Source: Pseudomonas bharatica CSV86 (GTDB taxonomy: Bacteria > Pseudomonadota > Gammaproteobacteria > Pseudomonadales > Pseudomonadaceae). From it: DNA of 64,000 nt. Numbering within the stretch: the stretch's first letter is position 1; the number at the start of each line of letters is the position of its first letter. The stretch spans positions 1,396,001 through 1,460,000 of the forward strand of contig NZ_AMWJ02000001.1 of the NCBI RefSeq assembly GCF_000319305.2, written 5' to 3'. Made by a program: the position numbers and the translations under genes. The notes under the pieces are model-generated. The model made no database searches. It saw nothing but the letters and a program-made list of their open reading frames with translations, and was not told the origin of the DNA. Below, piece after piece: positions 18,401 to 29,486 of this stretch.

Positions 18401-19704
18401 CGTGTTTCAAATCGCTCAAGGTCCTTGTACTGGAGAGATGTGGCCTTGAACGAGTCCCGGCGGCCTTGCGTACCATGCGCAAATTGAAAGTGTTGAGCAT
18501 GAGGCGCAACACGTTCGTATTGCAACCGGAGGAAAAGCAGATCATAGGTTCACTGAATGGACTGCAGACGCTAGACCTGACCGGGATCGATCTGAGCGTG
18601 GGACTGGACTTGCATGGGCTGACGGCGTTGGGGGTGATCCGGCTGCGTGATTGCAAATTGGGTGTGGTGCCGGAAAGCCTGATTAGCTTGCCGTTCCTAG
18701 AGTTTGCCGATCTGCGCGGAAATGGTATCCGGAGGATGCCGGGAGGTGAGAGTGGACTGTTGCCGAGAATCCAGAATGCCTTGTTGCTGAGTGATCAGGA
18801 TAACGTGGGCCTGGATCATTGGTTCTATACCGCCCAGGATCAATTCCTGCGTTCTCTGGATGACACCCTTCGAGCATGCCTGAAGCCGTTCAAGGGGCAG
18901 GAAAGGTCGGATCGGGTCACGCTATGGAACAGCGTCGCGATGGAAGAGGGGGCGCGCGATTTCTTCGAAATTATCGCCAGGTTGAAGGACACGACTGACT
19001 TCAAGAATGCGCATTCCGATCTGTGCGGCCGTATCTGGTCCATGCTCACGAGCATGCACGAAGATACAGGTTTGCGCGAAGCCCTGTTCAACGTCGCCGC
19101 CCAGCCCGTCAGGTGCATTGACAGTGTTGCGAACGTATTCAGTGACCTCGAAGTAAGATGTCTGGTCTATCAAATCGGTTCTGCCGGAGGCGGGATACCC
19201 AAGCGTTTGGACATCACCCGACTCGTCCGTGGACTGTTTCGACTCGAGCAGCTTCAGAACATCGCCCGTGCCGATATGGTTGAACGATCACGTAGCGGCA
19301 AGGAGGTCGATGAAATCGAAATCAGCCTCGCCTATCGGATGGCGTTGAAAGAGCAGTTGCACCTGCCTGGCCAACCCGTGACTACAAAGTTCTCGGACCT
19401 GGTCAAATTGACCCCGGTGCAGGTGCAGCATGCCATCGAGCAAGTAACGCAGGCTGAAGCGAGCAATCGGTTTCCCGCCTTCGTCAATAATCTTGATTTC
19501 TGGCGGGAGTATTTGCGTAAAGAGTTCCCCGCACGATTCGAGCAGGTGGAGGATATCTACTGGCGAGAGCTGGAGCAGCTCGGCGCGCAGCAGTCGGTTC
19601 TGGCTGAAGGTGTTTACCTGCAAAAAATGAAAGAGCTGGGAAACCGGCGAGAAGAGCATTTGCGCAGGCTGGAAAGCGAGTTGACGGATAACGTGCTCTA
19701 TTGA
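15404..19704 (+). pseudogene. Giant LRR protein with NEL E3 ubiquitin ligase domain (frameshifted), gene B
   Basis: A paralogue of gene A, about 1,433 residues once a single missing base near 16133-16138 is restored. It starts at 15404 (MSELTPPPPIAAVQP) behind an AGGAG site. The layout matches gene A: N-terminal region with PPVRITDVDLPGFRRY and YYPGSGVVENG, hydrophobic segment QLLGSFIPGVGELMLVATV, leucine-rich repeats around 18330-18780 (LKVLVLERCGLERVPAAL), then the NEL domain with catalytic cysteine in VRCIDSV (codon 19114-19116, about residue 1238). Identity to A is partial, so this is an old duplication. Third positions are more A/T-rich than in the housekeeping genes. By family knowledge it is a host-directed ubiquitin ligase. 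No type III secretion genes are in the window, and the route of export is unknown. Confidence 0.82.
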
Positions 19705-19711
19705 GGTCGAT

Positions 19712-19736
19712 GTACCCGGTGGTTGCCACCGGGTAC
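19712..19736. terminator. Hairpin between convergent genes B and C
   Basis: A perfect 11-bp stem (GTACCCGGTGG / CCACCGGGTAC) with a 3-base loop lies 8 bases after the stop of gene B. There is no T tract, so it is a weak or bidirectional barrier. Confidence 0.55.
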
Positions 19737-19753
19737 GCTGCGGTCGGTTCCTG

Positions 19754-22700
19754 TCACGCTGGCGGACTAACAATGTTCAATAGTTCGTCGTGGGCCGCGG
19801 GTTCGTCATCTTCGTGCAAACGCGTGACGGACTTGCCACTGGTCAGCACTTTCGAGGCTAACGATCCGGGGAGAAGGGACTGGGATTTCACCAGGACATT
19901 GCTCATGACGCCCGCCGCATCATAGACGCTTTTCCTTTCCAGTAATGGGCCGTAGGCCGCAAGGGTTGCAGGGTCTACCAGATAACAGCCGGAACCGGAG
20001 CCGGTCGACCTGACCATCAACTGGTATAACGAACGGTTTTCGGTCCCGCCGGCGGAGGGTGCGAGTAATGAGACGAATCGTTGTCTTAGAAGAGCAACTC
20101 CGCTTTGGCAGTACCAACCGGCGGATGACGACCTGAACCGTCGATACTGCTTGAGCAACTCTCGCTGGGAAATTTTGTAGCCTTTGGAGGATGCCAGGCT
20201 GACAAGCTTGATGCTGCTGATGAATCCCGAGGCTGGGTTCAAGGCCTCCAGCGTCGATCTCAAGGACACTTCAGCGAGCGTGGAGGGCTTGATGCTTCTG
20301 GAACCGGTGAGCAGCTTCGAGAGGTTTTTCGAAAAGGGAATGGCCAATAATATGGCTTCGGCATAAAGCCAGAAGGCGGCCGATGAAAAGTTATTGGGAT
20401 CAAAGGCGGGTTTGGAGTTGATCAGTGATCGGATGTTCTCGACGAAAGGAACGAGGATATCCACGGTGTTGCTCAAGAGACCTTTTTTCCGGTCTTTTTC
20501 AAGCGAGGTTTCTCCCCAGGATAGTTGTTTCAATGTCTCTTTATCGCCCAGCAGCAGGTTATTGACCAGGGCATCAGTGATCGGGATGAACGGGGAACTG
20601 TCGTCGCCAGGCCCTTGCTGTGCGAGCGATGTGTGAACCAGGGGCTCGACAATCAGCGAAGACGAAGCGCCGGCATTGGGGCTGGTGCCCATAAGATACG
20701 CATGCCAGTCCACGGGAAGTGGTGTCCCTTCCCTGACCCAGATAGTAGCTGCACCCTTGGCGGTTCGGACCCTTCGTTCGACGAGCCTGCCGCCCACGGG
20801 GATCTGGACTTCTGCGGGCAAGGCCAGGCAAAGTCCTTGCAACGGGAGAAGCTGGAAATAAACCGTGGTTTTATGCTCCTTGATTTTCAACAGCACTCCG
20901 AATCGCCCCCTGAGGCAATTGGTCAGTCTGGGAGACTCCTGCTGGGCTTCAAGTTCCGGTACAGCGGTGCGCAGTGTGAAAATCTCGAAGTCACGCCGTT
21001 TGATAGCATTGATCATACGTTCCGGGAGTTGAAATAGCGCTTCCTCGGTTAGAACGCTGTACGCAGTCGATAGCGTTCTTGTGTAGTCATCGAACTTTTG
21101 TTCGAAAAGAGCATTCACATCTGCCAGCTCTGCGGCGCGTTTCTTGATTTGGTTATAGGCATCTTTTCGCAGGTTGTTGGCCTGCTTCAGCTCGGCGGAG
21201 TATTGACCAAGCGGCGGTTCGGCAACTGCCAGGGACCAGTCCTCAATGATTTCAGTTAGCGCTTCCGAGGCATAGACTTCATGAAACGGGTAGGCATGAA
21301 TGGTTTCATGGCTCTGGTAGAGGCAGATGTTGGAAGTGTTCCATTCCTCCGTAGCGAAGACCCCGGGGTATCGAGGGAACACTCTTTGAATTTCCGCTCT
21401 GACAATCGACATGCGGTCGGGAATTTGACGTTTGACATCCACGAGTGCCTGCTTGACTTGAATTTTGCGCTCTTCGAATGCGGTGAGGGCATCCTTGGCC
21501 AACTGCTCGTCCAGGCTCGATTCTGAAAAAGAGACCTTTCCTTTACGGAACTTTGTCCAGAGCAAGGCAGGCAGCCATTGTTGCTGGATAATAAATTTTT
21601 CGGTCTCGCTGTCGGCAGGCTCCATGCGTAGTTCATCGGCGAGTGACAGAAGCTCGTTCGTGGTTTTATCTTGCGATGAGCCAGCTGCCAATGCTTCCGC
21701 CAGATAGACAGAGCTGACGTACTCTGTTGTGATCAAGAGGCCGCCGTGCTTGATGGAGCTGTCGCAGGTCAACAGTTCGGGCGCAATTCGGTTGGCCACG
21801 AACAGGCATATCATGTCGACGGCTTCAGCCGAAAGGTGGCCGAGGCTACGCACATGGTTTTTGAAATCGATATAAATATCTGAATAGGATTTGCCGTTAT
21901 TTTGCTCTTTGTTCATATAGTAGCCAAGGAGCTTTTTGTTGACCTTGCTGGAGGGAGGGTCAAGATCAAGCAAAAGCGCATGGATGAGCAGGCTTGCATT
22001 TGCTACAACGGAGCCGGGGCGTCTGGAACTGCTGTACCAGTGCAGTGACTTGAGTATTCGCTCCGTCAATGTGTATGCCGCGGTGCTCGAAATCATCTTG
22101 TACAGAAAATAGAGCCATCTGTCGGTGTCTCTCCATGACAGGTTGTCTTCTCCAAGTATCTGGTTGCCGAGAAACTCAAAAAGCGTAGTGGCGCAATTGT
22201 TTTTTTTTAGGAAACTGGATACCACATTCCTGAGGGTGACATTTTCATCCTGATTCAAGAGTTTACTGGCGTCGATGAAGTCGCGTCTGAGGCCACAACC
22301 CACTCGTCCAATTTGCGTTTCAATAGCCTTGAGCAAGGCATCGGGCGGCGTGCTTGGAAGTGTTTGTAAGTAATACCCAGCAGCTTCCTGTAAGCCAATC
22401 TTCCCGTCACTGCACAGGGAGAGGCTGGATGAGGAAGCGGACTTCAAGCTTTCCAACGCGTCCTTCTGCATATTGTCGTTCAATGATGAACCGTCGAATG
22501 ACCAGTCGAGATCATGGGAATGCTTTATTGTAAACGCCCCGGATTCATCATCTACACTGCAGTAAAAGAACGATGCGCCAGGCGCATTGGCCGGCGATAG
22601 TTTCGGGAGCAGGGTAAGGAAATCCTTCAGTGCTTGTGAGGTCTTCTTTGCCAGCAGCGTACCGGTGGACGGGCGGTAACGATAACTTGCAGTGTCCTTG

Positions 22701-24425
22701 ACGGTCGGCAAAAGAGTACGGATTTCTTCCAGGTCGCGCTTTTCACCGAGGTAATAAGACGAGGCAGAAAGTTCGTCATGTTGCTGTAGCAAAGCGTTGA
22801 TGATAGCCAGTGTTTCCCATTTCGTTAACCTGCTTTGCTCAAGTGAAAACGGCGATGTTCCCGTGTGAGGCTGTCTGTAGTGAAATACAAGCGCTGAGTA
22901 AAGGGATGGGCGTGGACGGAGGGTTACAGTATGCATCCTGTTCGCTAGGCGGATCAGAAGTTTTAGCTGCTTTTTCAATGATTCGTCATTGAAGTCTTTC
23001 GGAAGAAAGGTCGTTCTTCTGCTCTTGTTATCGATTTCCGACAGGGAGATTGAGCCTTTCGTAATCAACAGGCTGTTGATCGACAGGTTCCAGAGTCTTG
23101 TCAGGCGCCAGAAGTCGGGGGTGCGGTACAGGCCGAACAGTATAAGCTGGGCGCGTTCCCATTCCTTCTGAAGTTGCGAATTTGAGGGCCGTCGAAGTCA
23201 AGTTTCATCAGATCGGCCCGGGTGGCCTGGTTGTTGTCATAGACGGACCACAGGGCATCGACAAGGTGCTTGGATATCTCCGGTGGCAGGGTCCGATGGA
23301 CAGGCGAGTTGAGGCGGTAAGTGTTTTTAGTTTTTTTTCTCCCCGCGTGAGCTGCTGCTTCAGCTGTGTTTCCAGCTGCTCCAGGGATTCATCGGTCCCC
23401 CAACCTGGAAGATGTATGGGATGAGCGATCGAATAGTAGTCTAGGAGACTGGAAAGTCGCATCGTGCCATCCGAAGAAAGGTCCGTATGGAGTTGCCTCG
23501 ATAGCGTTCTGAGTGTGCCGATAATTTCCGATAGCGAGTGACTCGATAGCTGGGCGCCAGGTATCTCCAGTGGCGGGTTGTTATCAACGCGGGCTGCCTG
23601 CAAATTACCGTCGCTTGAGAATGACAGACGCCACGGGTCCAGGTCGGAGCGTTGGCAAAAATCCTGGAGTTCCTGGCGGCCTGAGAGCTTCAACAATGCC
23701 TGTCGTGCGAGCCTCAGGTTGTGTCCCAACTGCGAGCATGGTGAGGGCCTGAGCCGGGGGTCAAGCTCAGCAACATAGCGGATGGTCTTTTTTTTCAGAT
23801 CATCGATCGAGTGAAGCGCAATCATCAGGTCAGGCTTTTCTCGGACCGGGTCTACAGGGTCGCTGGCGTCGACGACAAGTTCTGCCACTTTCTCCTCGAG
23901 TGACACTATCGCTCGGGATAGGTCAGCACGGGTGCGTAGTGCGATAACGGTGCCGCCCAAATAGCAGGTAATGGCGTTGGCGAGCGCAAGCTCGGAGTGG
24001 TAAGGATGAAGATCCTGAAGCGTACTGGTTGCCTCTATCAGGGCGCTAATACATTGCTTGGTTGTCTGGCTCTCTAGAAGGCTGTGTTGTGCGTCCTGAA
24101 GCATTCTGATGTCTTTGGTAGAAGAAACACCAGACAGTGCGCCTTTCGTTATATACAGTTTGCCAGGGGGTATGTCTTCCTTGTAGAGCACCTGCAGAAA
24201 GTCATCACGCCTCAAAAGCTCAAGGGCCATTGTATTGAGGGATCTGATTCTATGATGCAGTAACGAATTTTCTGTTGGTTGAAAAGGAGTGTCTGCGAGT
24301 TCGTGTGCTGGTGCCTGGCCCTTCATGGTCCATGCTCGCCATAGACAATCTATTATGGCGATCAGGTCTTTTATATCGCTAGCGTTGGTGTTTTTTCTGG
24401 TGTCGTTGAAGGTAATATTCGGCAT
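19754..24425 (-). pseudogene. Giant effector-like protein of unknown function (frameshifted), gene C
   Basis: Two large reading pieces (24425-23208 and 23068-19754) are joined by a 140-base linker that is open in the third frame; adding one base near 23282-23289 and one near 23185-23192 restores a single protein of about 1,557 residues. The linker then reads sensibly (PPEISKHLVDALWSVYDNNQ, then LQKEWERAQLILFGLYRTPD). The start is MPNITFNDTRKN at 24425. I recognise no catalytic domain. Features seen are long helical stretches, a hydrophobic region near the C-terminus (FWLYAEAILLAIPFSKNL), and a polar serine-rich tail. Size, A/T-rich codon use and position beside the NEL genes suggest a large secreted toxin-like protein of the DUF6543 type common in Pseudomonas, but that is inference. 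Confidence 0.65.
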
Positions 24426-24705
24426 CGTTCAGACCTCTTTATCCGAAAGTTTGAATACGATGCGGGATCTTATGCATAGGGCCACGCTCCGCTAGTTGGA
24501 AAATCTTCCGGCGCTGGTTTGAATATCCTCTGTAGATCCTGTTGTTAGGCTCTGTACGAAAAGCCCAGGCAAGGCAGGCCAGCGCACGAGTGGCCAAACC
24601 AGTCATTCACATTGACAGCTTTGACCATTGCCGCGCTGTGGCACCGGGGCGACTATTTCCAGACCTTCGAATTCCTTCCAAAAACAACAATGGGGAGTCT
24701 GGCGA

Positions 24706-26361
24706 ATGCGTGAGTACAGCGCGGCAGTACGTTCTTTCAATTACCAGCAGACAGCCCGGGCGGCACTGGCAGGCAGTCTCGAGGCGCTCAACGCCTGCGT
24801 CGAGTGCTGCGACCGGCACGCCGATGGCGAGGCCGTCGCGCTGTACTGGGAGGGCCGCGACGGCCAGAGCGCCAGCTACCGTTTCGATGAATTGCGCGAC
24901 CAGGCGGCGCGCTTCGCCAGCGTCCTCCAGGCCCAGGGCGTCGGCCCTGGCGATCGGGTCGCCGGGCTGCTGCCGCGCACCGTCGAGTTGCTGGTTACCG
25001 TACTGGCCACCTGGTGCCTGGGTGCGGTCTACCAGCCCCTGTTCACCGCGTTCGGACCCAAGGCGGTCGAACACCGCCTGCATGCGTCGGGGGCCAGGGT
25101 GGTGGTCACCGATGCGAACAACCGGGCCAAGCTGGACGAAGTCGAGCAGTGTCCCGCCATCATCTGCGTCAATGCCGCCCAGGGCAGTGGCGATGTGGAT
25201 TTCCACGCTGCGCTGAATGCCACCACCCAGGCTTGCGACCCGGTATTGCTGCCCGGCGAAGCGCCGTTCCTGCTGATGTTCACCTCCGGCACCACCGGGC
25301 CGGCCAAGCCACTGGAAGTGCCGCTGCGCGCCATCGTTGCCTTCCAGGGTTATATGCGCGATGCCATCGACCTGCGTCCCGAGGACGCCTTCTGGAACCT
25401 TGCCGATCCGGGCTGGGCCTATGGCCTGTACTACGCGGTCACCGGGCCGTTGTCCCTGGGCCATGCCACGACATTCTTCGACGGGCCGTTCAGCGTCGAG
25501 AGCACCTGCCGGGTGATCGACAAATACCGCATTACCAACCTCGCCGGTTCGCCCACCGCCTATCGCATGCTGATCGCCGCCGGCGCGGCCTTCTCCGCGC
25601 CGATCAAGGGGCGCCTGCGGGTGGTCAGCAGCGCCGGCGAGCCGCTCAATCCGGAGGTGATCCGCTGGTTCCGCGACGAGTTGGAGGTAACCATTCATGA
25701 CCACTACGGCCAGACCGAACTGGGCATGGTGCTGTGCAACCACCACGGCCTGGAACACAACGTTCATCCGGGATCGGCCGGTTATGCCGTGCCCGGTCAC
25801 CGCATCGTCGTGCTTGGCGAGCAGCACGAGGAACTGCCGGCCGGCCAGCCGGGCATCCTCGCCGTGGATCGCGAGCAGTCGCCGCTGTGCTGGTTCGCTG
25901 GCTACCACGGCTTGCCGACCAAGGCCTTCGTCGGCAAGTACTACCTCAGCGGCGACACCGTCGAGCTGAACCCGGATGGCAGCATCAGCTTTGTCGGGCG
26001 CAGCGACGACGTGATCACCACCTCGGGCTATCGGGTCGGCCCCTTCGACGTCGAGAGCGCCTTGATCGAGCATCCGGCGGTGATCGAAGCGGCGGTGATC
26101 GGCAAGCCCGATCCGGAGCGCACCGAACTGATCAAGGCCTTCGTCGTACTCGGCGCCGGCCAGCAGGGTAGCGAAGAACTGGCCGAAGCCCTGCGCCAGC
26201 ACGTACGCAAGCGCCTCTACGCCCACGCCTATCCCCGTGAAATCGAATTCGTCAGCGAGCTGCCCAAGACCCCGAGCGGCAAGCTGCAGCGTTTCATCCT
26301 GCGCAGCCAGGAAATCGCCCTTCAACAAGCGGCGCAACAAGCCCACAAGGCCAGCGCCTGA
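24706..26361 (+). CDS. AMP-dependent acyl-CoA synthetase
   Basis: The product is 551 residues, an ANL-superfamily enzyme that activates a carboxylic acid to its CoA thioester via an acyl-AMP. Motifs in order: P-loop LLMFTSGTTGPAK, HDHYGQTELG, YLSGDTVELNPDG with FVGRSDDVI, and the catalytic lysine in TPSGKLQRF near the C-terminus. The start at 24706 is preceded by a GGGGAG site. It is the first gene of a tightly packed five-gene operon whose later members are a beta-oxidation set, so it should feed a short or branched acid into it. The layout matches P. putida PP_2213-PP_2217, linked there to short and branched acyl-CoA use. The 280-base upstream region shared with gene C shows nothing I can name. 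Confidence 0.92.
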   Translation: MREYSAAVRSFNYQQTARAALAGSLEALNACVECCDRHADGEAVALYWEGRDGQSASYRFDELRDQAARFASVLQAQGVGPGDRVAGLLPRTVELLVTVLATWCLGAVYQPLFTAFGPKAVEHRLHASGARVVVTDANNRAKLDEVEQCPAIICVNAAQGSGDVDFHAALNATTQACDPVLLPGEAPFLLMFTSGTTGPAKPLEVPLRAIVAFQGYMRDAIDLRPEDAFWNLADPGWAYGLYYAVTGPLSLGHATTFFDGPFSVESTCRVIDKYRITNLAGSPTAYRMLIAAGAAFSAPIKGRLRVVSSAGEPLNPEVIRWFRDELEVTIHDHYGQTELGMVLCNHHGLEHNVHPGSAGYAVPGHRIVVLGEQHEELPAGQPGILAVDREQSPLCWFAGYHGLPTKAFVGKYYLSGDTVELNPDGSISFVGRSDDVITTSGYRVGPFDVESALIEHPAVIEAAVIGKPDPERTELIKAFVVLGAGQQGSEELAEALRQHVRKRLYAHAYPREIEFVSELPKTPSGKLQRFILRSQEIALQQAAQQAHKASA

Positions 26362-26373
26362 GGAAAGCCAAGC

Positions 26374-27141
26374 ATGCAAATCGCCAATCACAACTTCATC
26401 GTCACCGGCGCCGCCTCCGGGCTGGGTGCGGCCACCGCTGAAATGCTCATCCAGGCCGGCGCCCGGGTAATGCTGGTGGACCTCAATGCCGAGGCCGTCG
26501 CCGCCAGGGCCGCCAGCCTTGGCGAGCAGGCCCGGCATGCGGTAGCCGATATCAGCCAGGAAGGCGCGGCCAAGGCCGCCGTGGATGCTGCGCTCGCCGC
26601 CTTCGGCAGCCTGCACGGGCTGGTCAACTGCGCCGGGATCGTCGGTGCCGAGAAAGTCCTGGGCCGCAACGGTCCCCATGGCCTGGACAGCTTCGCCCGG
26701 GTCATCAACGTCAACCTGATCGGCAGCTTCAACATGCTGCGCCTGGCAGCGGCGGCCATGGCCGAAGGCGCGCCGTCGGAGGAGGGCGAGCGCGGGGTGA
26801 TCATCAACACTGCATCCATCGCCGCCTTCGACGGCCAGATCGGCCAGGCCGCCTATGCCGCCTCCAAAGGCGCCGTCGCCAGCCTGACCCTGCCTGCCGC
26901 GCGGGAACTGGCGCGCTTCGGCATCCGTGTGATGACCATTGCCCCGGGCATCTTCGAAACCCCGATGATGGCCGGGATGACCGAGGAGGTCCGTGCCTCG
27001 CTGTCCGCCGGGGTACCGTTCCCGCCCCGCCTGGGCCGCCCGGCCGAGTACGCTGCGCTGGCCCGCCACATCATTGAAAACAGCATGCTCAACGGCGAGA
27101 CCATCCGTCTCGACGGCGCTCTGCGCATGGCTGCGAAATAA
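26374..27141 (+). CDS. SDR-family 3-hydroxyacyl-CoA dehydrogenase (FadB2x-like)
   Basis: The product is 255 residues, a classical short-chain dehydrogenase. The NAD-binding motif is TGAASGLG (about residues 11-18), NCAG lies in the middle, and the catalytic Ser and Tyr-x-x-x-Lys appear as [10 protein letters not shown] and YAASKGAV. The end of the protein has the type II 3-hydroxyacyl-CoA dehydrogenase character (ETPMMAGM, then [12 protein letters not shown]), the group that oxidises 2-methyl-3-hydroxybutyryl-CoA in isoleucine breakdown. It starts 12 bases after the synthetase stop behind GAGGAAAG. Operon position and family agree on this role; the symbol fadB2x is that of the P. putida counterpart. 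Confidence 0.9.
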   Translation: MQIANHNFIVTGAASGLGAATAEMLIQAGARVMLVDLNAEAVAARAASLGEQARHAVADISQEGAAKAAVDAALAAFGSLHGLVNCAGIVGAEKVLGRNGPHGLDSFARVINVNLIGSFNMLRLAAAAMAEGAPSEEGERGVIINTASIAAFDGQIGQAAYAASKGAVASLTLPAARELARFGIRVMTIAPGIFETPMMAGMTEEVRASLSAGVPFPPRLGRPAEYAALARHIIENSMLNGETIRLDGALRMAAK

Positions 27142-27151
27142 GGAGTCGAAC

Positions 27152-28338
27152 ATGAACCAGGATCCGATCGTCATCGTCAGCGCCGTGCGCACCCCGATGG
27201 GTGGCCTGCAGGGCGACCTCAAGAGCCTGACCGCGCCGCAATTGGGCGCCGCGGCGATCCGCGCCGCCGTCGAGCGTGCCGGCATCCAGCCCGGCAGCGT
27301 CGAGCAGGTGCTGTTCGGCTGCGTACTGCCTGCCGGCCTTGGCCAGGCCCCGGCGCGTCAAGCGGCACTGGGTGCCGGGCTGGACAAGGGCACCACCTGC
27401 ACCACCTTGAACAAGATGTGCGGCTCCGGCATGCAGGCGGCGATCATGGCCCACGACCTGCTGCTGGCCGGCAGCGCCGAGGTGGTTGTCGCCGGCGGCA
27501 TGGAAAGCATGTCCAACGCCCCGTACCTGCTGGACAAGGCCCGCAGCGGTTATCGCATGGGCCACGGCAGGATCATCGACCATATGTTCCTCGACGGTCT
27601 CGAAGATGCCTACGACAAGGGTCGCCTGATGGGCACCTTCGCCGAGGACTGTGCCGAGGCCAACGACTTCAGCCGCCAGGCACAGGACGATTTCGCCATC
27701 GCCTCCCTGACCCGCGCCCAGCAGGCGATCAAGGACGGCAGTTTCGCCGCGGAGATCGTTCCGGTAGAGGTCACGGTGGGCAAGGACAAGGTGCTGATCA
27801 GCGATGACGAGCAGCCGCCCAAGGCGCGCCTGGACAAGATCGCGCAACTCAAGCCGGCGTTCCGCGACGGGGCACCGTGACCGCGGCCAACTCCAGCTCG
27901 ATCTCCGACGGCGCCGCGGCGCTGGTGCTGATGCGCCGTTCCCGCGCCGAGGCGCTGGGCCTCAAGCCGCTGGCGGTCATCCATGGTCACGCCGCCTTCG
28001 CCGACACGCCGTCGCTTTACCCCACCGCGCCGATCGGTGCTATCGAGAAGCTGCTCGCACGCACCGGCTGGGACGTGGGCGATGTCGATCTGTTCGAGAT
28101 CAACGAAGCCTTTGCCGTGGTGACCCTGGTTGCGATGAAGACGCTCGGGCTGCCACACGAGAAGGTCAACGTCCACGGCGGTGCCTGCGCCCTTGGCCAT
28201 CCGATCGGCGCGTCCGGCGCGCGGATCCTGGTGACCTTGCTGTCCGCCCTGCGCCAGAAAGGCAAGCGCCGCGGTGTGGCGGCGATCTGCATCGGTGGTG
28301 GCGAGGCCACGGCCATGGCTGTCGAGATCCTGGACTGA
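27152..28338 (+). pseudogene. Acetyl-CoA acetyltransferase (thiolase, FadAx-like), frameshifted
   Basis: A complete thiolase of about 395 residues that is split by one frame change. The first part (start 27152, site AAGGAG) carries the nucleophilic cysteine region NKMCGSGMQA. It runs out of frame at [10 protein letters not shown] and meets TGA near 27880. Adding one G to the GGGG run near 27870-27875 restores the family-conserved [21 protein letters not shown] and continues to the second part, which holds the catalytic NEAFAV His-region and [13 protein letters not shown]. Because the rest is perfectly conserved and the gene lies mid-operon, a lost base in the consensus is more likely than true decay. 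Role: thiolytic cleavage in the last step of the pathway. Confidence 0.9.
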
Positions 28339-28346
28339 GGTGCGCC

Positions 28347-29474
28347 ATGCTGGTTAACGACGAGCAACAACAGATCGCCGATGCTGCCCGGCAGTTCGCC
28401 CAGGAGCGCCTGCGGCCATTCGCCGAGCAATGGAGCCGCGAGCATCGTTTTCCGAAGGAGGCGATGGCCGAGATGGCCGACATGGGCTTCTTCGGCATGC
28501 TGGTGCCGGAGCAGTGGGGCGGTTGCGATACCGGCTACCTGTCCTACGCCATGGCCCTGGAGGAAGTCGCCGCCGGTGACGGCGCCTGCTCCACCATCAT
28601 GAGCGTGCACAACTCGGTGGGCTGCGTGCCGATCCTCAAGTTCGGCAACGAGCAGCAGAAGCAGCGGTTCCTCACTCCGCTGGCGAGCGGTGCCATGCTC
28701 GGCGCCTTCGCCCTTACCGAACCCCAGGCCGGCTCGGATGCCAGCAGCCTGAAGACCCGCGCCCGTCGCGACGGCGACCACTACGTGATCAACGGCTGCA
28801 AGCAGTTCATCACCTCCGGCAGCAATGCCGGGCTGGTGATCGTCTTTGCCGTTACCGATCCGGCCGCGGGCAAGCGCGGGATCACCGCCTTCCTGGTTCC
28901 CACCGACAGCCCCGGCTACCAGGTCGCGAGGGTCGAGGACAAGCTCGGCCAGCACGCGTCGGACACCTGCCAGATTGTCTTCGACGAGGTGCGGGTGCCG
29001 TTGGCCAATCGCCTGGGCGAGGAGGGCGAAGGCTACAAGATCGCCCTGGCCAACCTGGAGGGCGGTCGCATCGGCATTGCCGCGCAGTCGGTGGGCATGG
29101 CCCGCGCCGCTTTCGAGGTGGCCCGGGACTATGCCCGCGAGCGCGAGAGCTTCGGCAAGCCGCTGATCGAGCACCAGGCCGTGGCCTTCCGCCTGGCCGA
29201 CATGGCCACCCGGATTGCCGTGGCGCGGCAGATGGTGCATCACGCGGCCGCCCTGCGCGATGCCGGTCGGGCGGCGCTGGTCGAAGCGTCCATGGCCAAG
29301 CTTTTCGCCTCGGAAATGGCCGAAAAGGTCTGTTCGGATGCCTTGCAGACCCTCGGCGGATATGGCTATCTGAGCGACTTTCCGCTGGAGCGGATCTACC
29401 GCGATGTGCGGGTCTGCCAGATCTACGAAGGCACCAGCGACATTCAGCGCATGGTGATTGCGCGCAATCTTTGA
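28347..29474 (+). CDS. Short/branched-chain acyl-CoA dehydrogenase
   Basis: The product is 375 residues, typical for the family. FAD- and substrate-binding signatures are visible: [33 protein letters not shown], then [20 protein letters not shown]. The catalytic base is the Glu in [11 protein letters not shown] at the C-terminus, as in medium- and short-chain enzymes. The start at 28347 lies 9 bases after the thiolase stop. It makes the alpha,beta double bond and passes electrons to an electron-transfer flavoprotein encoded elsewhere. Its P. putida counterpart is known to prefer short chains, which is the best guess here. Confidence 0.93.
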   Translation: MLVNDEQQQIADAARQFAQERLRPFAEQWSREHRFPKEAMAEMADMGFFGMLVPEQWGGCDTGYLSYAMALEEVAAGDGACSTIMSVHNSVGCVPILKFGNEQQKQRFLTPLASGAMLGAFALTEPQAGSDASSLKTRARRDGDHYVINGCKQFITSGSNAGLVIVFAVTDPAAGKRGITAFLVPTDSPGYQVARVEDKLGQHASDTCQIVFDEVRVPLANRLGEEGEGYKIALANLEGGRIGIAAQSVGMARAAFEVARDYARERESFGKPLIEHQAVAFRLADMATRIAVARQMVHHAAALRDAGRAALVEASMAKLFASEMAEKVCSDALQTLGGYGYLSDFPLERIYRDVRVCQIYEGTSDIQRMVIARNL

Positions 29475-29486
29475 AGGGAGCAGCTC

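Noticed and set aside
24607..27285. 892-residue open frame on the minus strand
   Set aside because: It is antisense to the acyl-CoA synthetase and SDR genes, which have full motifs. Long antisense frames are common in GC-rich Pseudomonas.
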